NCBI RefSeq assembly: GCF_003001935.1
Contig: NZ_PVNG01000013.1
Span: forward strand, 62,001-126,000
Source: Nonomuraea fuscirosea
GTDB lineage: Bacteria; Actinomycetota; Actinomycetes; Streptosporangiales; Streptosporangiaceae
Length of the DNA: 64,000 bases
Direction of reading: 5' to 3'
The notes under the pieces: generated by a model
The model's database searches: none
The model's input: the letters and a program-made list of their open reading frames with translations, nothing else
What the model was told of the DNA's origin: nothing
Program-made: the position numbers and the translations under genes
Part shown: piece after piece, positions 56,345 through 63,894 of the stretch
Layout: each line of letters starts with the position of its first letter
How positions within the stretch are numbered: the stretch's first letter is position 1

Positions 56345-57112
56345 ATGGAAGTGATCTGGTTCGCCGTCTTCACGGTGCTGCTGGCCGGATATTTCGCCCT
56401 TGAGGGGTTCGATCTGGGCGTCGGGCTGCTGCTGCCGGTGCTCGGCAGGACCCGCGCGAACCGGGACCGCATGGTGGCCGCCGTGGCCCCGTACGTGCTG
56501 GCCAACGAGGTGTGGCTGGTGGCGGTGGCCGGGACGCTGTTCGGCGTCTACCCGCTGCTCGAACACGACGTGCTGTTCGGGCTGTATCCGCTGGTCGTGG
56601 CCATGCTGCTGTGCTGGGTCCTGCGCGACGCCGGGCTGTGGTTCCGCCGCCGGCTGGACGGCGCCCTGTGGCGCGGCTTCTGGGACGGCGCGATCGCGTT
56701 CGGCTCCCTGGGGTTGTCGGTGGGCTGGGGCATGACGTTGTACGCGGCCGCCACCGGCTTCGCCGCCTCCCCCGTGCATCCGGTGGGCCTCATGCTGGGC
56801 GTGGTGGTGACGCTGCTGTTCGCCTTCCACGGATGGACGTTCCTGGGCTGGCGGCTGCCGGGCGTGTTCGGGGTCACCAGGGCGGGGCGGGTGCTGCTGG
56901 GGACGGCTCTGGTCGCGGCGCTGCCCGCGCTGGGGGTGCTCGGGGGCGCCATGCCGTACCTGCTGGCGCACAGCGCGCCGCCTGCCACGCTGAATGTGCT
57001 CAGTCTCATGGTCCTGCCGTTCGCACCCATCATGCTGGGCGCGCAAGTATGGGTATGGCGCACTTTCCGGCCAGGTAAGGACGCCGTCCGGCTCCTCCCG
57101 TCGTTCTTCTGA
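56345..57112 (+). CDS. cydB: Cytochrome bd oxidase subunit II (CydB), short form
   Basis: A 255-residue membrane subunit with the CydB opening MEVIWFAVFTVLLAGYFALEGFDLGVG and LANEVWLVAVAGTLFGVYPLL. It has about seven helices, whereas typical CydB has around eight or nine in 330-380 residues, so two helices seem to be missing. There is no frameshift or early stop signature; the frame ends cleanly in RLLPSFF. GAGGAG sits upstream of ATG 56345. Partner of CydA. Confidence 0.88.
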   Translation: MEVIWFAVFTVLLAGYFALEGFDLGVGLLLPVLGRTRANRDRMVAAVAPYVLANEVWLVAVAGTLFGVYPLLEHDVLFGLYPLVVAMLLCWVLRDAGLWFRRRLDGALWRGFWDGAIAFGSLGLSVGWGMTLYAAATGFAASPVHPVGLMLGVVVTLLFAFHGWTFLGWRLPGVFGVTRAGRVLLGTALVAALPALGVLGGAMPYLLAHSAPPATLNVLSLMVLPFAPIMLGAQVWVWRTFRPGKDAVRLLPSFF

Positions 57113-57118
57113 GGAAAC

Positions 57119-59155
57119 GTGCACAAGGATCTTCTCGCGCTCATGCGGGCCGAGCGCTCCGTGCGCCGCCACCTGGGCGTCACCATGGCCGCCGCCCTGC
57201 TGGCGGGGCTGCTCGTGCTGGTGCAGGCCGAACTGCTGGCGGGGGTGCTGTCCGGCCGCTTCACCGCCGCCGCCCTCGCGGTGCTGGCGGCGGCGGTGGG
57301 CGCGCGGGCGCTGCTGGCGTGGACGCAGGGGATCTTCGGCGGGCGCACCGCGACGGGCGTGAAGTCCGCGCTGCGGCACCGGCTGCTGGAACGGCTGCGC
57401 GAGCTCGGCCCCGCCCGGCTCGCCGCGCACCGCTCGGGCGAGCTCGTCACCCTGGCCGGGCGCGGCCTCGACCGGCTCGACGACTACCTGACCGGCTACC
57501 TGCCGTCGATCGCGGTGGCCGCAGTGGTGCCGGTCGCGGTGCTGATCCGGCTGTTCGCCGCCGACCTCGGCAGCGCGGTGATCGTGCTGATCACGCTGCC
57601 GCTGATCCCGATCTTCGGCGCGCTGGTCGGGATGACCACCAAGGCGGTGACCGAACGGCAGTACCTGGCGCTGTCGCGGCTCGGCGGACACTTCCTCGAC
57701 GTCGTCCGCGGCCTGCCCACCCTGCGCGCCTTCGGCCGGGCCCGCTACCAGGCCACCGTCATCAAGGAGATCGCCGACGCGCACCGGGGCGCCACCATGC
57801 GGACGTTGCGGGTGGCGTTCCTGTCGTCGCTCGTGCTGGAGCTTTGTGCGTCGCTGTCGCTGGCCCTGGTGGCGGTGCCGATCGGCCTGCGGCTGCTCGG
57901 GGGGTCCCTGGACCTGACGACGGCGCTGCTGGTGCTGCTGCTGGCGCCGGAGGCTTACCTGCCGTTGCGGGCGATGGGGACGCGCTTCCACGCCTCGATG
58001 GAGGGCGTGGCCGCCGCCGACGCGGCCTTCGCCGTCCTGGACCGGACCTCCGACGAACCGGCCCCCGGAACCGGCGCCTCCGCAGCCGACCCGGACCCCG
58101 GCACCAGCGCCTCCGCAGCCGACCCGGACCCCGGAATGAGCGCCTCCGCGAGTGACCCGGACCCCGGCACCGGCGTCCCCGCGAGCGGCCCGAACCTCCG
58201 AACCGGCGGTGCGCCGGGAGCCCGTCTCGAAGGCACGCCGGAGATCCGGCTCGAGAACGTGACCGTCCGCTACCCGGATCGCGACGTGCCGGCCCTGGAG
58301 GACGTGTCGCTCACCATCGGCGCGGGCGAGCGGGTCGCCCTGGTCGGGGAGAGCGGCGGCGGCAAGAGCACCCTGCTCCACCTCGTCCTCGGCTTCATCA
58401 GCCCGTCCGAGGGGCGGGTCCTCGTGGACGGCGTGGACCTGCGCGAGCTGGACCTGACGCGGTGGCGCGCGCGGCTGGCGTTCGTGGCGCAGCGGCCGCA
58501 CCTGTTCGCCACCTCGGTGGCCGACAACATCCGGCTGGGAGCGCCCTCGGCCTCCCTGGACGAGGTACGCCGGGCGGCCGGCGCGGCCCACGCGGACTTC
58601 GTCGCGGACCTGCCGGAGGGCTTCGACACCGTCCTCGGCGAACGCGGCACCAACCTGTCGGCGGGCCAACGCCAACGCATCGCGCTGGCCAGGGCGTTCT
58701 GCCGCCCCGCCGCGTCGGTGCTGCTGCTGGACGAGCCCACCGCCCGCCTGGACGGCCGCAGCGAGGCCGCCGTGGTGGCGGGCACCGCCGAGCTGTCCAG
58801 GGGCCGCACGGCGATCATCGTCGCCCACCGCCCCGCCATGATCGACCTGGCCGACCGCGTCATCCGCATCCACGCCGGCCACATCGTCTCCGACACCGCC
58901 ACCCCACCCTCCGGCACCACCCACCCGGGCACCACACACGCGGACCCGACACCTTCCGACCCGCAAGGCACGGACCCGGCATCTACAGATTCGCCGCCTG
59001 ACGATGGGACATCGGTGCACCCGACGAAGGCCGACCCAGCACAGGCCGACCCAGCACAGGCGGACCCGGCGCAGGCGGACCCGGCGCAGGCCGGATCGGC
59101 GGGTGGCGTGCAGGAGCGGGTGACGGTGGCGTGGCGGGAAAGGGGTGGGCGGTGA
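57119..59155 (+). CDS. cydD: CydD, cytochrome bd assembly ABC exporter subunit
   Basis: A 678-residue permease-ATPase for thiol (cysteine/glutathione-type) export, needed for cytochrome bd assembly. Six helices at about 15-290, then an ATPase domain from about 380 (Walker A GESGGGKST, signature NLSAGQRQRIALARA, Walker B LLLDEPTARLD, AHRP switch). A linker before the ATPase holds four 11-residue repeats (PGTGASAADPD type), and the C-terminus is extended by about 85 residues ending in four ADPAQ repeats. The start is GTG 57119, seven bases after cydB, and its stop overlaps the cydC start (GTGA). Confidence 0.9.
   Translation: MHKDLLALMRAERSVRRHLGVTMAAALLAGLLVLVQAELLAGVLSGRFTAAALAVLAAAVGARALLAWTQGIFGGRTATGVKSALRHRLLERLRELGPARLAAHRSGELVTLAGRGLDRLDDYLTGYLPSIAVAAVVPVAVLIRLFAADLGSAVIVLITLPLIPIFGALVGMTTKAVTERQYLALSRLGGHFLDVVRGLPTLRAFGRARYQATVIKEIADAHRGATMRTLRVAFLSSLVLELCASLSLALVAVPIGLRLLGGSLDLTTALLVLLLAPEAYLPLRAMGTRFHASMEGVAAADAAFAVLDRTSDEPAPGTGASAADPDPGTSASAADPDPGMSASASDPDPGTGVPASGPNLRTGGAPGARLEGTPEIRLENVTVRYPDRDVPALEDVSLTIGAGERVALVGESGGGKSTLLHLVLGFISPSEGRVLVDGVDLRELDLTRWRARLAFVAQRPHLFATSVADNIRLGAPSASLDEVRRAAGAAHADFVADLPEGFDTVLGERGTNLSAGQRQRIALARAFCRPAASVLLLDEPTARLDGRSEAAVVAGTAELSRGRTAIIVAHRPAMIDLADRVIRIHAGHIVSDTATPPSGTTHPGTTHADPTPSDPQGTDPASTDSPPDDGTSVHPTKADPAQADPAQADPAQADPAQAGSAGGVQERVTVAWRERGGR
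58064..58195 (+). repeat. Four 33-bp tandem repeats in CydD linker
   Basis: Units of 33 bp encoding PGTGASAADPD, PGTSASAADPD, PGMSASASDPD and PGTGVPASGPN, placed between the last membrane helix and the ATPase domain. In frame and progressively diverged toward the 3' end. Confidence 0.92.
59030..59089 (+). repeat. Four 15-bp repeats (ADPAQ) at CydD C-terminus
   Basis: Four 15-bp units each encoding Ala-Asp-Pro-Ala-Gln. Units 1-2 are GCCGACCCAGCACAG and units 3-4 GCGGACCCGGCGCAG, so pairs are identical: two rounds of duplication. Confidence 0.92.
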
Positions 59156-61089
59156 ACCGGCGCATGGGGGTGCGGCTCTTCTGGGCGGTGCTGGCCGGGG
59201 CGGCGGCCGATCTGGCCGGGCTGGGGCTCATCGCCGCAGCGGCCTGGCTGATCACGCGGGCCGCCGAGCAGCCGCCGCTGGCCGCGCTGAGCGTGGCGAT
59301 CGTGGCGACCAGGGCGTTCGCGACCGGCAAGGGCGTCTTCCGCTACGCCGAGCGCCTCACCGGACACGACGTCGCCCTCCGTGCCCAGGCCGGCACCAGG
59401 GAGCGGCTGTACGAGGCGCTGATCCCGCCGCAGCGGCCCCGGCACGGCGGCGCCGACCTGCTGAGCCGGATGGTGGACGACACCGAGGCCGTACAGGACC
59501 TGCTCGTCCGCTGCCTGCTCCCGGCCGCGGCGGCGGCGATCGCGGGACTGGCCGCCGTCGTCGTCGGGCTGACGATCCTGCCGGTGTCGGCGCTGGTGCT
59601 GGTGGCGGGCCTGGTGGTGGCCGGGGTGCTGCTGCCCGCGGGCACGGCCGCCGCGGCCAGGCGCTGGTCGGCCAGGATCGCCCCGGCGCGGGCGGCGCTG
59701 GCGGGCCGGGTGGCCGACCTGGTGCACGGCTCGGCCGACCTGGCGGCGTACGGCGCCGACGGGCAGGCGCTGGACAGGGCCCTGGCCGCGGACGGCGCGC
59801 TGGCGGCGCTGGAGCGACGGCAGGCCCGCGTGCACGCCGCCGCCCTGGCCGGAGGCACCCTGGTGCAGGGGCTGACGGTGGCCGCCGTGGTGCTGATCGC
59901 GCAGAGGGCGGGGGCGGGCTCGGTCGGTACGGCGGTGCTCGCGCTGACGTCCCTGGTCGCGTTCGAGCCCGTGCTGCCCCTGGCGGCGGCGGGCGAGCGG
60001 ATGGCGGGCATCACGGCCGCGCTCAGGCGCCTGCGCGAGATACGCGCCACCGCCCCGGCCACCACCGAACCGCCCGCACCCGCCCCCCGCCCGGAGGGCC
60101 CGCTGACCGTCGAGATCGACAACCTGGTGGTACGCCACCCCGCCCACGACGGCGACGACCTCACGGCCATGGGCGACGCGTCACCCCGCCCCGCCCCCGG
60201 CCGGCGCCCCTCCGCTCCCGGCGACGCCTCCTCGTTCCCCTCCCCCGGCGACGCACGCTCGCCGGACAGCGGCGTCCCCGCACCGGGCGGCGACGGGCGG
60301 CTCCCGCAGTCAGACGGTGTGGTGCCGCAAGCGGGCGGTGTGGTGCCGCCGGTGGGCGGTGTGGTGCCGCCGGTGGGCGATGTGGTGCCGCCGGCCATGG
60401 CGAGTGGGCGGCCGGCGCTCGACGGTGTGTCGTTGCGGCTCACGCCGGGCAAGCGGGTCGCGATCGTCGGTCCCAGCGGGGCCGGTAAGAGCACCCTGCT
60501 GGCCGCGTTGATGCGGCTGGTCGAGCCCGAGTCGGGCGCGGTCAGGGTGAACGGCACCGACCTGCGCGACCTGTCCGGCGACGACGTACGGACGCTGATG
60601 ACCGGTCTCACCCAGGACCCTTACATCTTCCGCGCCAGCCTGCGCGACAACCTGCGTTTGGCCGGTCCGGAGGCCGACGACGAGCGGCTGTCGCAGGCCG
60701 TGCGCGACGCCCGGCTCGGCGAGTGGGTGGAGCGGACCGGGTGGGACGCGGAGCTGGGTGAGGACGGCAGGACCGTGTCCGGCGGCCAGTTGCAGCGGCT
60801 GGCCCTGGCCAGAGCCCTCCTCTACGACCCGCCGGTGCTGCTGCTCGACGAGCCGGCCGAGGCGCTGGACGAGGAGGCGGCCGACCGGCTGATGAGCGAC
60901 CTGCTCGACGTGACCCGCGAGCGGACGACGTTGCTGGTGACGCACCGGCTCAAGGGGCTGGAGCTGGTCGACGAGATCGTGGTGCTGGAGGAGGGCCGCG
61001 TCGTCCAGCGGGGCCGGCACGACGAGCTGGTCTCGGTGCCCGGCTACTACCGCGACCTGTGGGAGTCCGAGGTCCTCACCCGGCGGTAA
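59152..61089 (+). CDS. cydC: CydC, cytochrome bd assembly ABC exporter subunit
   Basis: A 645-residue permease-ATPase, partner of CydD. Six helices at about 5-290 (LFWAVLAGAAADLAGLGLIAAAAWLI start; ATRAFATGKGVFRYAERLTGHD is a CydC hallmark), then an ATPase domain with Walker A GPSGAGKST, signature TVSGGQLQRLALARA, Walker B LLLDEPAEALD and THRL switch. An insertion of about 80 Pro/Gly-rich residues splits the first ATPase strand (VEIDNLVVRHP) from the next (PALDGVSLRL), and contains four GVVPPVG repeats. The GTG at 59152 overlaps the cydD stop. Confidence 0.9.
   Translation: MNRRMGVRLFWAVLAGAAADLAGLGLIAAAAWLITRAAEQPPLAALSVAIVATRAFATGKGVFRYAERLTGHDVALRAQAGTRERLYEALIPPQRPRHGGADLLSRMVDDTEAVQDLLVRCLLPAAAAAIAGLAAVVVGLTILPVSALVLVAGLVVAGVLLPAGTAAAARRWSARIAPARAALAGRVADLVHGSADLAAYGADGQALDRALAADGALAALERRQARVHAAALAGGTLVQGLTVAAVVLIAQRAGAGSVGTAVLALTSLVAFEPVLPLAAAGERMAGITAALRRLREIRATAPATTEPPAPAPRPEGPLTVEIDNLVVRHPAHDGDDLTAMGDASPRPAPGRRPSAPGDASSFPSPGDARSPDSGVPAPGGDGRLPQSDGVVPQAGGVVPPVGGVVPPVGDVVPPAMASGRPALDGVSLRLTPGKRVAIVGPSGAGKSTLLAALMRLVEPESGAVRVNGTDLRDLSGDDVRTLMTGLTQDPYIFRASLRDNLRLAGPEADDERLSQAVRDARLGEWVERTGWDAELGEDGRTVSGGQLQRLALARALLYDPPVLLLDEPAEALDEEAADRLMSDLLDVTRERTTLLVTHRLKGLELVDEIVVLEEGRVVQRGRHDELVSVPGYYRDLWESEVLTRR
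60316..60399 (+). repeat. Four 21-bp tandem repeats in CydC ATPase insertion
   Basis: Units of 21 bp (60316, 60337, 60358, 60379) encoding GVVPQAG, GVVPPVG, GVVPPVG and DVVPPAM; the middle two are identical. They lie inside the extra segment between the first two strands of the ATPase domain. Confidence 0.93.
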
Positions 61090-61141
61090 GGCGCGATTCA
61101 CCGCTCCCGATGGCGTTTGCGGCGCCATCAGGTTTATGATG

Positions 61142-61153
61142 CAAACTAGTTTG
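61142..61153. promoter_or_regulatory. Palindrome CAAACTAGTTTG near transcription start
   Basis: A perfect 12-bp dyad just after TATGAT (61135-61140), so it overlaps the likely start of the operon transcript. Its AT-rich sequence stands out from the surroundings. The winged-helix regulator encoded second in this operon is a natural candidate to bind it. Confidence 0.55.
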
Positions 61154-61171
61154 TTGACTCGAGGAGTTTGC

Positions 61172-61792
61172 ATGGTGGACGACGATCGCGCGCCGAGCCC
61201 TGAAGAGATGCTCCGCGTCATGGAGGAGCAGAACGCCGCCACGGTGAAGATGCTCTACGCCGACACCGTCCTGCTCTACGTGCCGTGGGGCGTGGCCTGG
61301 CTGTTCGGCTTCACCGCGCTCTTCCTGCACTACGGGCTCGACGGGCAGCCCTACGCGCCGATCACGCAGATGCAGGCGGTCGGCGTGCTCATGGCGGGCC
61401 AGGTCGTCGCGGGGACGTTCGCCGTGTTCGGCATGGTGCGGATGAACCGGCTGGTGCGCGGGGGCTCCGCCACGAAGGGGGCGATGTACGGCTACGCGTG
61501 GTTCGCCGGGATGTTCCTCATGACGGTCATCGCGCTCAGGCTCAGCCCGCACCTGCCTCCGGAGGAGAGCGGCCTGCTCTGGGCGGGCAGCTCGCTCATG
61601 GTGGTGGCCGTCCTGCACATGGCCGGCGGGGCTGTCTGGAGCAACTGGCAGATGTTCTTCGTCGGCGCCTGGGTCGCCGGCGTCGACGCGCTCGGCGTGC
61701 TGCTCGGCGCGGGCTGGCACGCGCTGCTCACGGCCGTGCTGCTGGGCGGCGGCTTCATCGTCATCGGGCTGTGGCTGAGGCGTCACAAGTGA
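61172..61792 (+). CDS. Hypothetical membrane protein
   Basis: A 206-residue protein. A cytosolic acidic N-terminus (VDDDRAPSPEEMLRVMEEQN) precedes five or six hydrophobic helices (VLLYVPWGVAWLFGFTALFL, VGVLMAGQVVAGTFAVFGMV, ALLTAVLLGGGFIVIGLWL). No family recognised. The ATG at 61172 has GAGGAG eight bases upstream. It leads a tightly coupled operon (overlap with the regulator gene, then ABC ATPase and permease), suggesting that all four products act in one regulated export or membrane-stress function. Confidence 0.75.
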   Translation: MVDDDRAPSPEEMLRVMEEQNAATVKMLYADTVLLYVPWGVAWLFGFTALFLHYGLDGQPYAPITQMQAVGVLMAGQVVAGTFAVFGMVRMNRLVRGGSATKGAMYGYAWFAGMFLMTVIALRLSPHLPPEESGLLWAGSSLMVVAVLHMAGGAVWSNWQMFFVGAWVAGVDALGVLLGAGWHALLTAVLLGGGFIVIGLWLRRHK

Positions 61793-62217
61793 GCGACGAC
61801 GACACCCGGCCCGGCGACACCCAGCCCGACGGCACCGCGTCCGATCGCCACGGGCCCGGCGGCACCGCAGCCGATCGCGACGTGCCCGATCGTCACGGGC
61901 CCGAGCTCGGCGTGCCCGAGCTCGACCCCGTGATCCACGCTCAGGCCAGGCTGCGCGTGGTCGCCACGCTCAACGTCCTGCCCGACGGCGACGAGATGGC
62001 GTTCAACTCGATGAAGCAGTTGCTCGGCATGACCGCGGGCAACCTGTCGGTGCACCTGACCAAGCTGGAAGACGCCGGATATGTCCGGATCAACAAGACC
62101 CACAGGGGCCGCACCCCCGTCACGTTCGTAGCTCTCACCAAGCGCGGGCGGCTGGCCTTCGAGGAGTACACGAAGGCGGTCCGTGCGCTGCTGGACAACG
62201 CTGGAGGAAGACCATGA
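61789..62217 (+). CDS. Winged-helix transcriptional regulator
   Basis: A 142-residue regulator. About 45 N-terminal residues are low-complexity and acidic with repeated DRHGP/DRDVP words, then a winged helix: VIHAQARLRVVATLNVLPDG, TAGNLSVHLTKLEDAGYVRI and wing THRGRTPVTFVALTKRG. It resembles the MarR/ArsR-like regulators often encoded with ABC-2 transporters. It starts at GTG 61789 overlapping the upstream stop and ends in ATGA with the ABC ATPase. The palindrome at 61142 is the likely operator. Confidence 0.85.
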   Translation: MSDDDTRPGDTQPDGTASDRHGPGGTAADRDVPDRHGPELGVPELDPVIHAQARLRVVATLNVLPDGDEMAFNSMKQLLGMTAGNLSVHLTKLEDAGYVRINKTHRGRTPVTFVALTKRGRLAFEEYTKAVRALLDNAGGRP

Positions 62218-63095
62218 CGGTCCTTGCCCGGGCACACGAGGTCACCCGCCGCTACGGCCAGGTCCTGGCCCTCGACCGGCTCTCGCTCGACATCGGGGCG
62301 GGCGAGCTGGTCGGGCTGCTCGGCCCCAACGGGGCGGGCAAGTCCACCCTGATCAACCTGTTCGCCGGGCTGCGCCGGCCCACGTCCGGCACGGTCGAGC
62401 TGTTCGGCGGCTCGCCGCTGGACCCGGTGATGCGGCGCGGCATCGGGGTGACGCCGCAGGAGACGGGGCTGCCCGAGTCGTTAAGGGTTAAGGAGATCGT
62501 CGACTTCGTGTCGGCCCACTTCCGCGAGCGGGCCGGCCGGAAGGAGCTGCTGGCCAGGTTCGGGCTGGACGACCTGGCCGGGCGGCAGGTCGGCGGGCTG
62601 TCCGGCGGGCAGCGGCGGCGGCTGGCCGTGGCGCTGGCGTTCGCCGGCCGGCCGCGGCTGGTGTTCCTCGACGAGCCGACCACCGGCCTCGACGTCGAGG
62701 CGCGGCACGCCCTGTGGGACGGCATCAGGTCCTTCCACGAGGATGGCGGCACCGTCCTGCTGACCAGCCACTACCTGGAGGAGATCGAGGCGCTGGCGCA
62801 GCGCGTGGTCGTGATCGGCTCCGGCCGCGTGCTCGCCGACGACACCGTCAGGGCCGTACGCGATCTGGTGGGCGTGCGGCGCGTCTCGCTCGTGGCCGGC
62901 GACCTGCCCGAGCTGCCGGGCGTGCTCGGCAGCGAGCGCGTGGACGGCCGCACCACCCTGGTGACCACCGATCCCGACCGGCTGGTCGTCGAGCTCGTAC
63001 GGAGCGGCACGCCGTTCTCCGGCCTCGAGATCAGGCCGACCACCCTGGAGGAGGCCTTCCTGGCCCTGACCACGAAGGAGTCCGCGCATGTCTAG
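62214..63095 (+). CDS. ABC transporter ATP-binding protein
   Basis: A 293-residue ATPase of the drug/natural-product export (ABC-2/DrrA-like) type: Walker A GPNGAGKST, Q-loop GVTPQETGLP, signature LSGGQRRRLAVALAF, Walker B LVFLDEPTTGLD, switch His in LLTSHYLEE, and a C-terminal tail ending TTLEEAFLALT. It overlaps the regulator upstream and the permease downstream (by 8 bases). It energises the permease encoded next. Substrate unknown. Confidence 0.94.
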   Translation: MTVLARAHEVTRRYGQVLALDRLSLDIGAGELVGLLGPNGAGKSTLINLFAGLRRPTSGTVELFGGSPLDPVMRRGIGVTPQETGLPESLRVKEIVDFVSAHFRERAGRKELLARFGLDDLAGRQVGGLSGGQRRRLAVALAFAGRPRLVFLDEPTTGLDVEARHALWDGIRSFHEDGGTVLLTSHYLEEIEALAQRVVVIGSGRVLADDTVRAVRDLVGVRRVSLVAGDLPELPGVLGSERVDGRTTLVTTDPDRLVVELVRSGTPFSGLEIRPTTLEEAFLALTTKESAHV

Positions 63096-63828
63096 CCTGG
63101 CCCTCGCGCACACCCGATACCTCCTGCTCGAACAGGTCAGGGTGCCCATCGGCCTGATCGCGGGCGCCCTGTTCCCCGCGATCTCGATGGTGGCGTTCGT
63201 GGTGCCGTTCGCGGGCCAGGATCCGCGGGCCGCCACGATGGCCACCGGGTCGCTGATGTTCTTCGGCGCGATGTCGGGGGCGCTCATCGGGCTGAGCATC
63301 ACCGTGGCCCAGGACCGCGAGCAGCCGTGGAGCCCTTACCTGCGCACGCTGCCCGCCGGGCCGGCGGCCCACTTCACCGGCCGGATCCTGGCCACGCTCG
63401 TCACGACGGTGACCTCGGCGGTTCCGGTGCTGGTGGTCGGGGCGCTGTTCACCGAGGCGACGTTCACGGCGCCGCAGCTGCTGGCGGGGCTGGGCGTGCT
63501 GGTCGCGGGCACCGTGCCGTTCATGCTGCTGGGCCTGCTCATCGGCTATCTGACGGCGGCCAAGGGCGCGATCGCGGTGTCGCAGATCCTGTTCTTCCCG
63601 CTGGCGATCCTGGGCGGGCTGCTGCTGCCGCCCGCGATCCTGCCGGACTTCATCCAGGTCGTCTCGCCGTTCACCCCTACCAGGGGCGTGGCCGAGCTGC
63701 TCTGGGCGGTCATGGCGCAGACCACGCCCGATCCGGTGGCGCTGGTCTCGCTGGCGGTGTGGACCGTGCTGGCGGCGCTGGCGGCGGGCTGGGCCTACCG
63801 CCGTGACGAGGGCCGGCGCTTCTCCTGA
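63088..63828 (+). CDS. ABC-2-type permease
   Basis: A 246-residue membrane protein with six hydrophobic helices (VPIGLIAGALFPAISMVAFVV start; MFFGAMSGALIGLSITVAQD; ILFFPLAILGGLLLPPAILP with the ABC-2 signature before the last helix). The ATG at 63088 lies inside the end of the ATPase gene, so both are translated together. The pair likely exports a lipid or drug-like compound. Confidence 0.9.
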   Translation: MSSLALAHTRYLLLEQVRVPIGLIAGALFPAISMVAFVVPFAGQDPRAATMATGSLMFFGAMSGALIGLSITVAQDREQPWSPYLRTLPAGPAAHFTGRILATLVTTVTSAVPVLVVGALFTEATFTAPQLLAGLGVLVAGTVPFMLLGLLIGYLTAAKGAIAVSQILFFPLAILGGLLLPPAILPDFIQVVSPFTPTRGVAELLWAVMAQTTPDPVALVSLAVWTVLAALAAGWAYRRDEGRRFS

Positions 63829-63835
63829 ACTGGGG

Positions 63836-63876
63836 GGGTGTGCCGCCGAGTCCGCAGCGATCTCAACGGCACACCC
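63836..63876. terminator. Long-loop hairpin between convergent genes
   Basis: GGGTGTGCCG (63836-63845) and CGGCACACCC (63867-63876) form a perfect 10-bp stem with a 21-nt loop just after the permease stop, likely ending both the ABC operon and the convergent gene at the window edge. Confidence 0.7.
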
Positions 63877-63894
63877 GTCCATGAGGGGGTCCTG

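Noticed and set aside
55493..59020. A 1175-codon minus-strand frame opposite cydABD
   Set aside because: His/Gln/Arg-rich translation with no domains; it is the antisense shadow of well-supported cyd genes.
60316..60399. Repeat array considered as a CRISPR or iteron origin
   Set aside because: No spacers, in frame inside cydC, no replication gene nearby.
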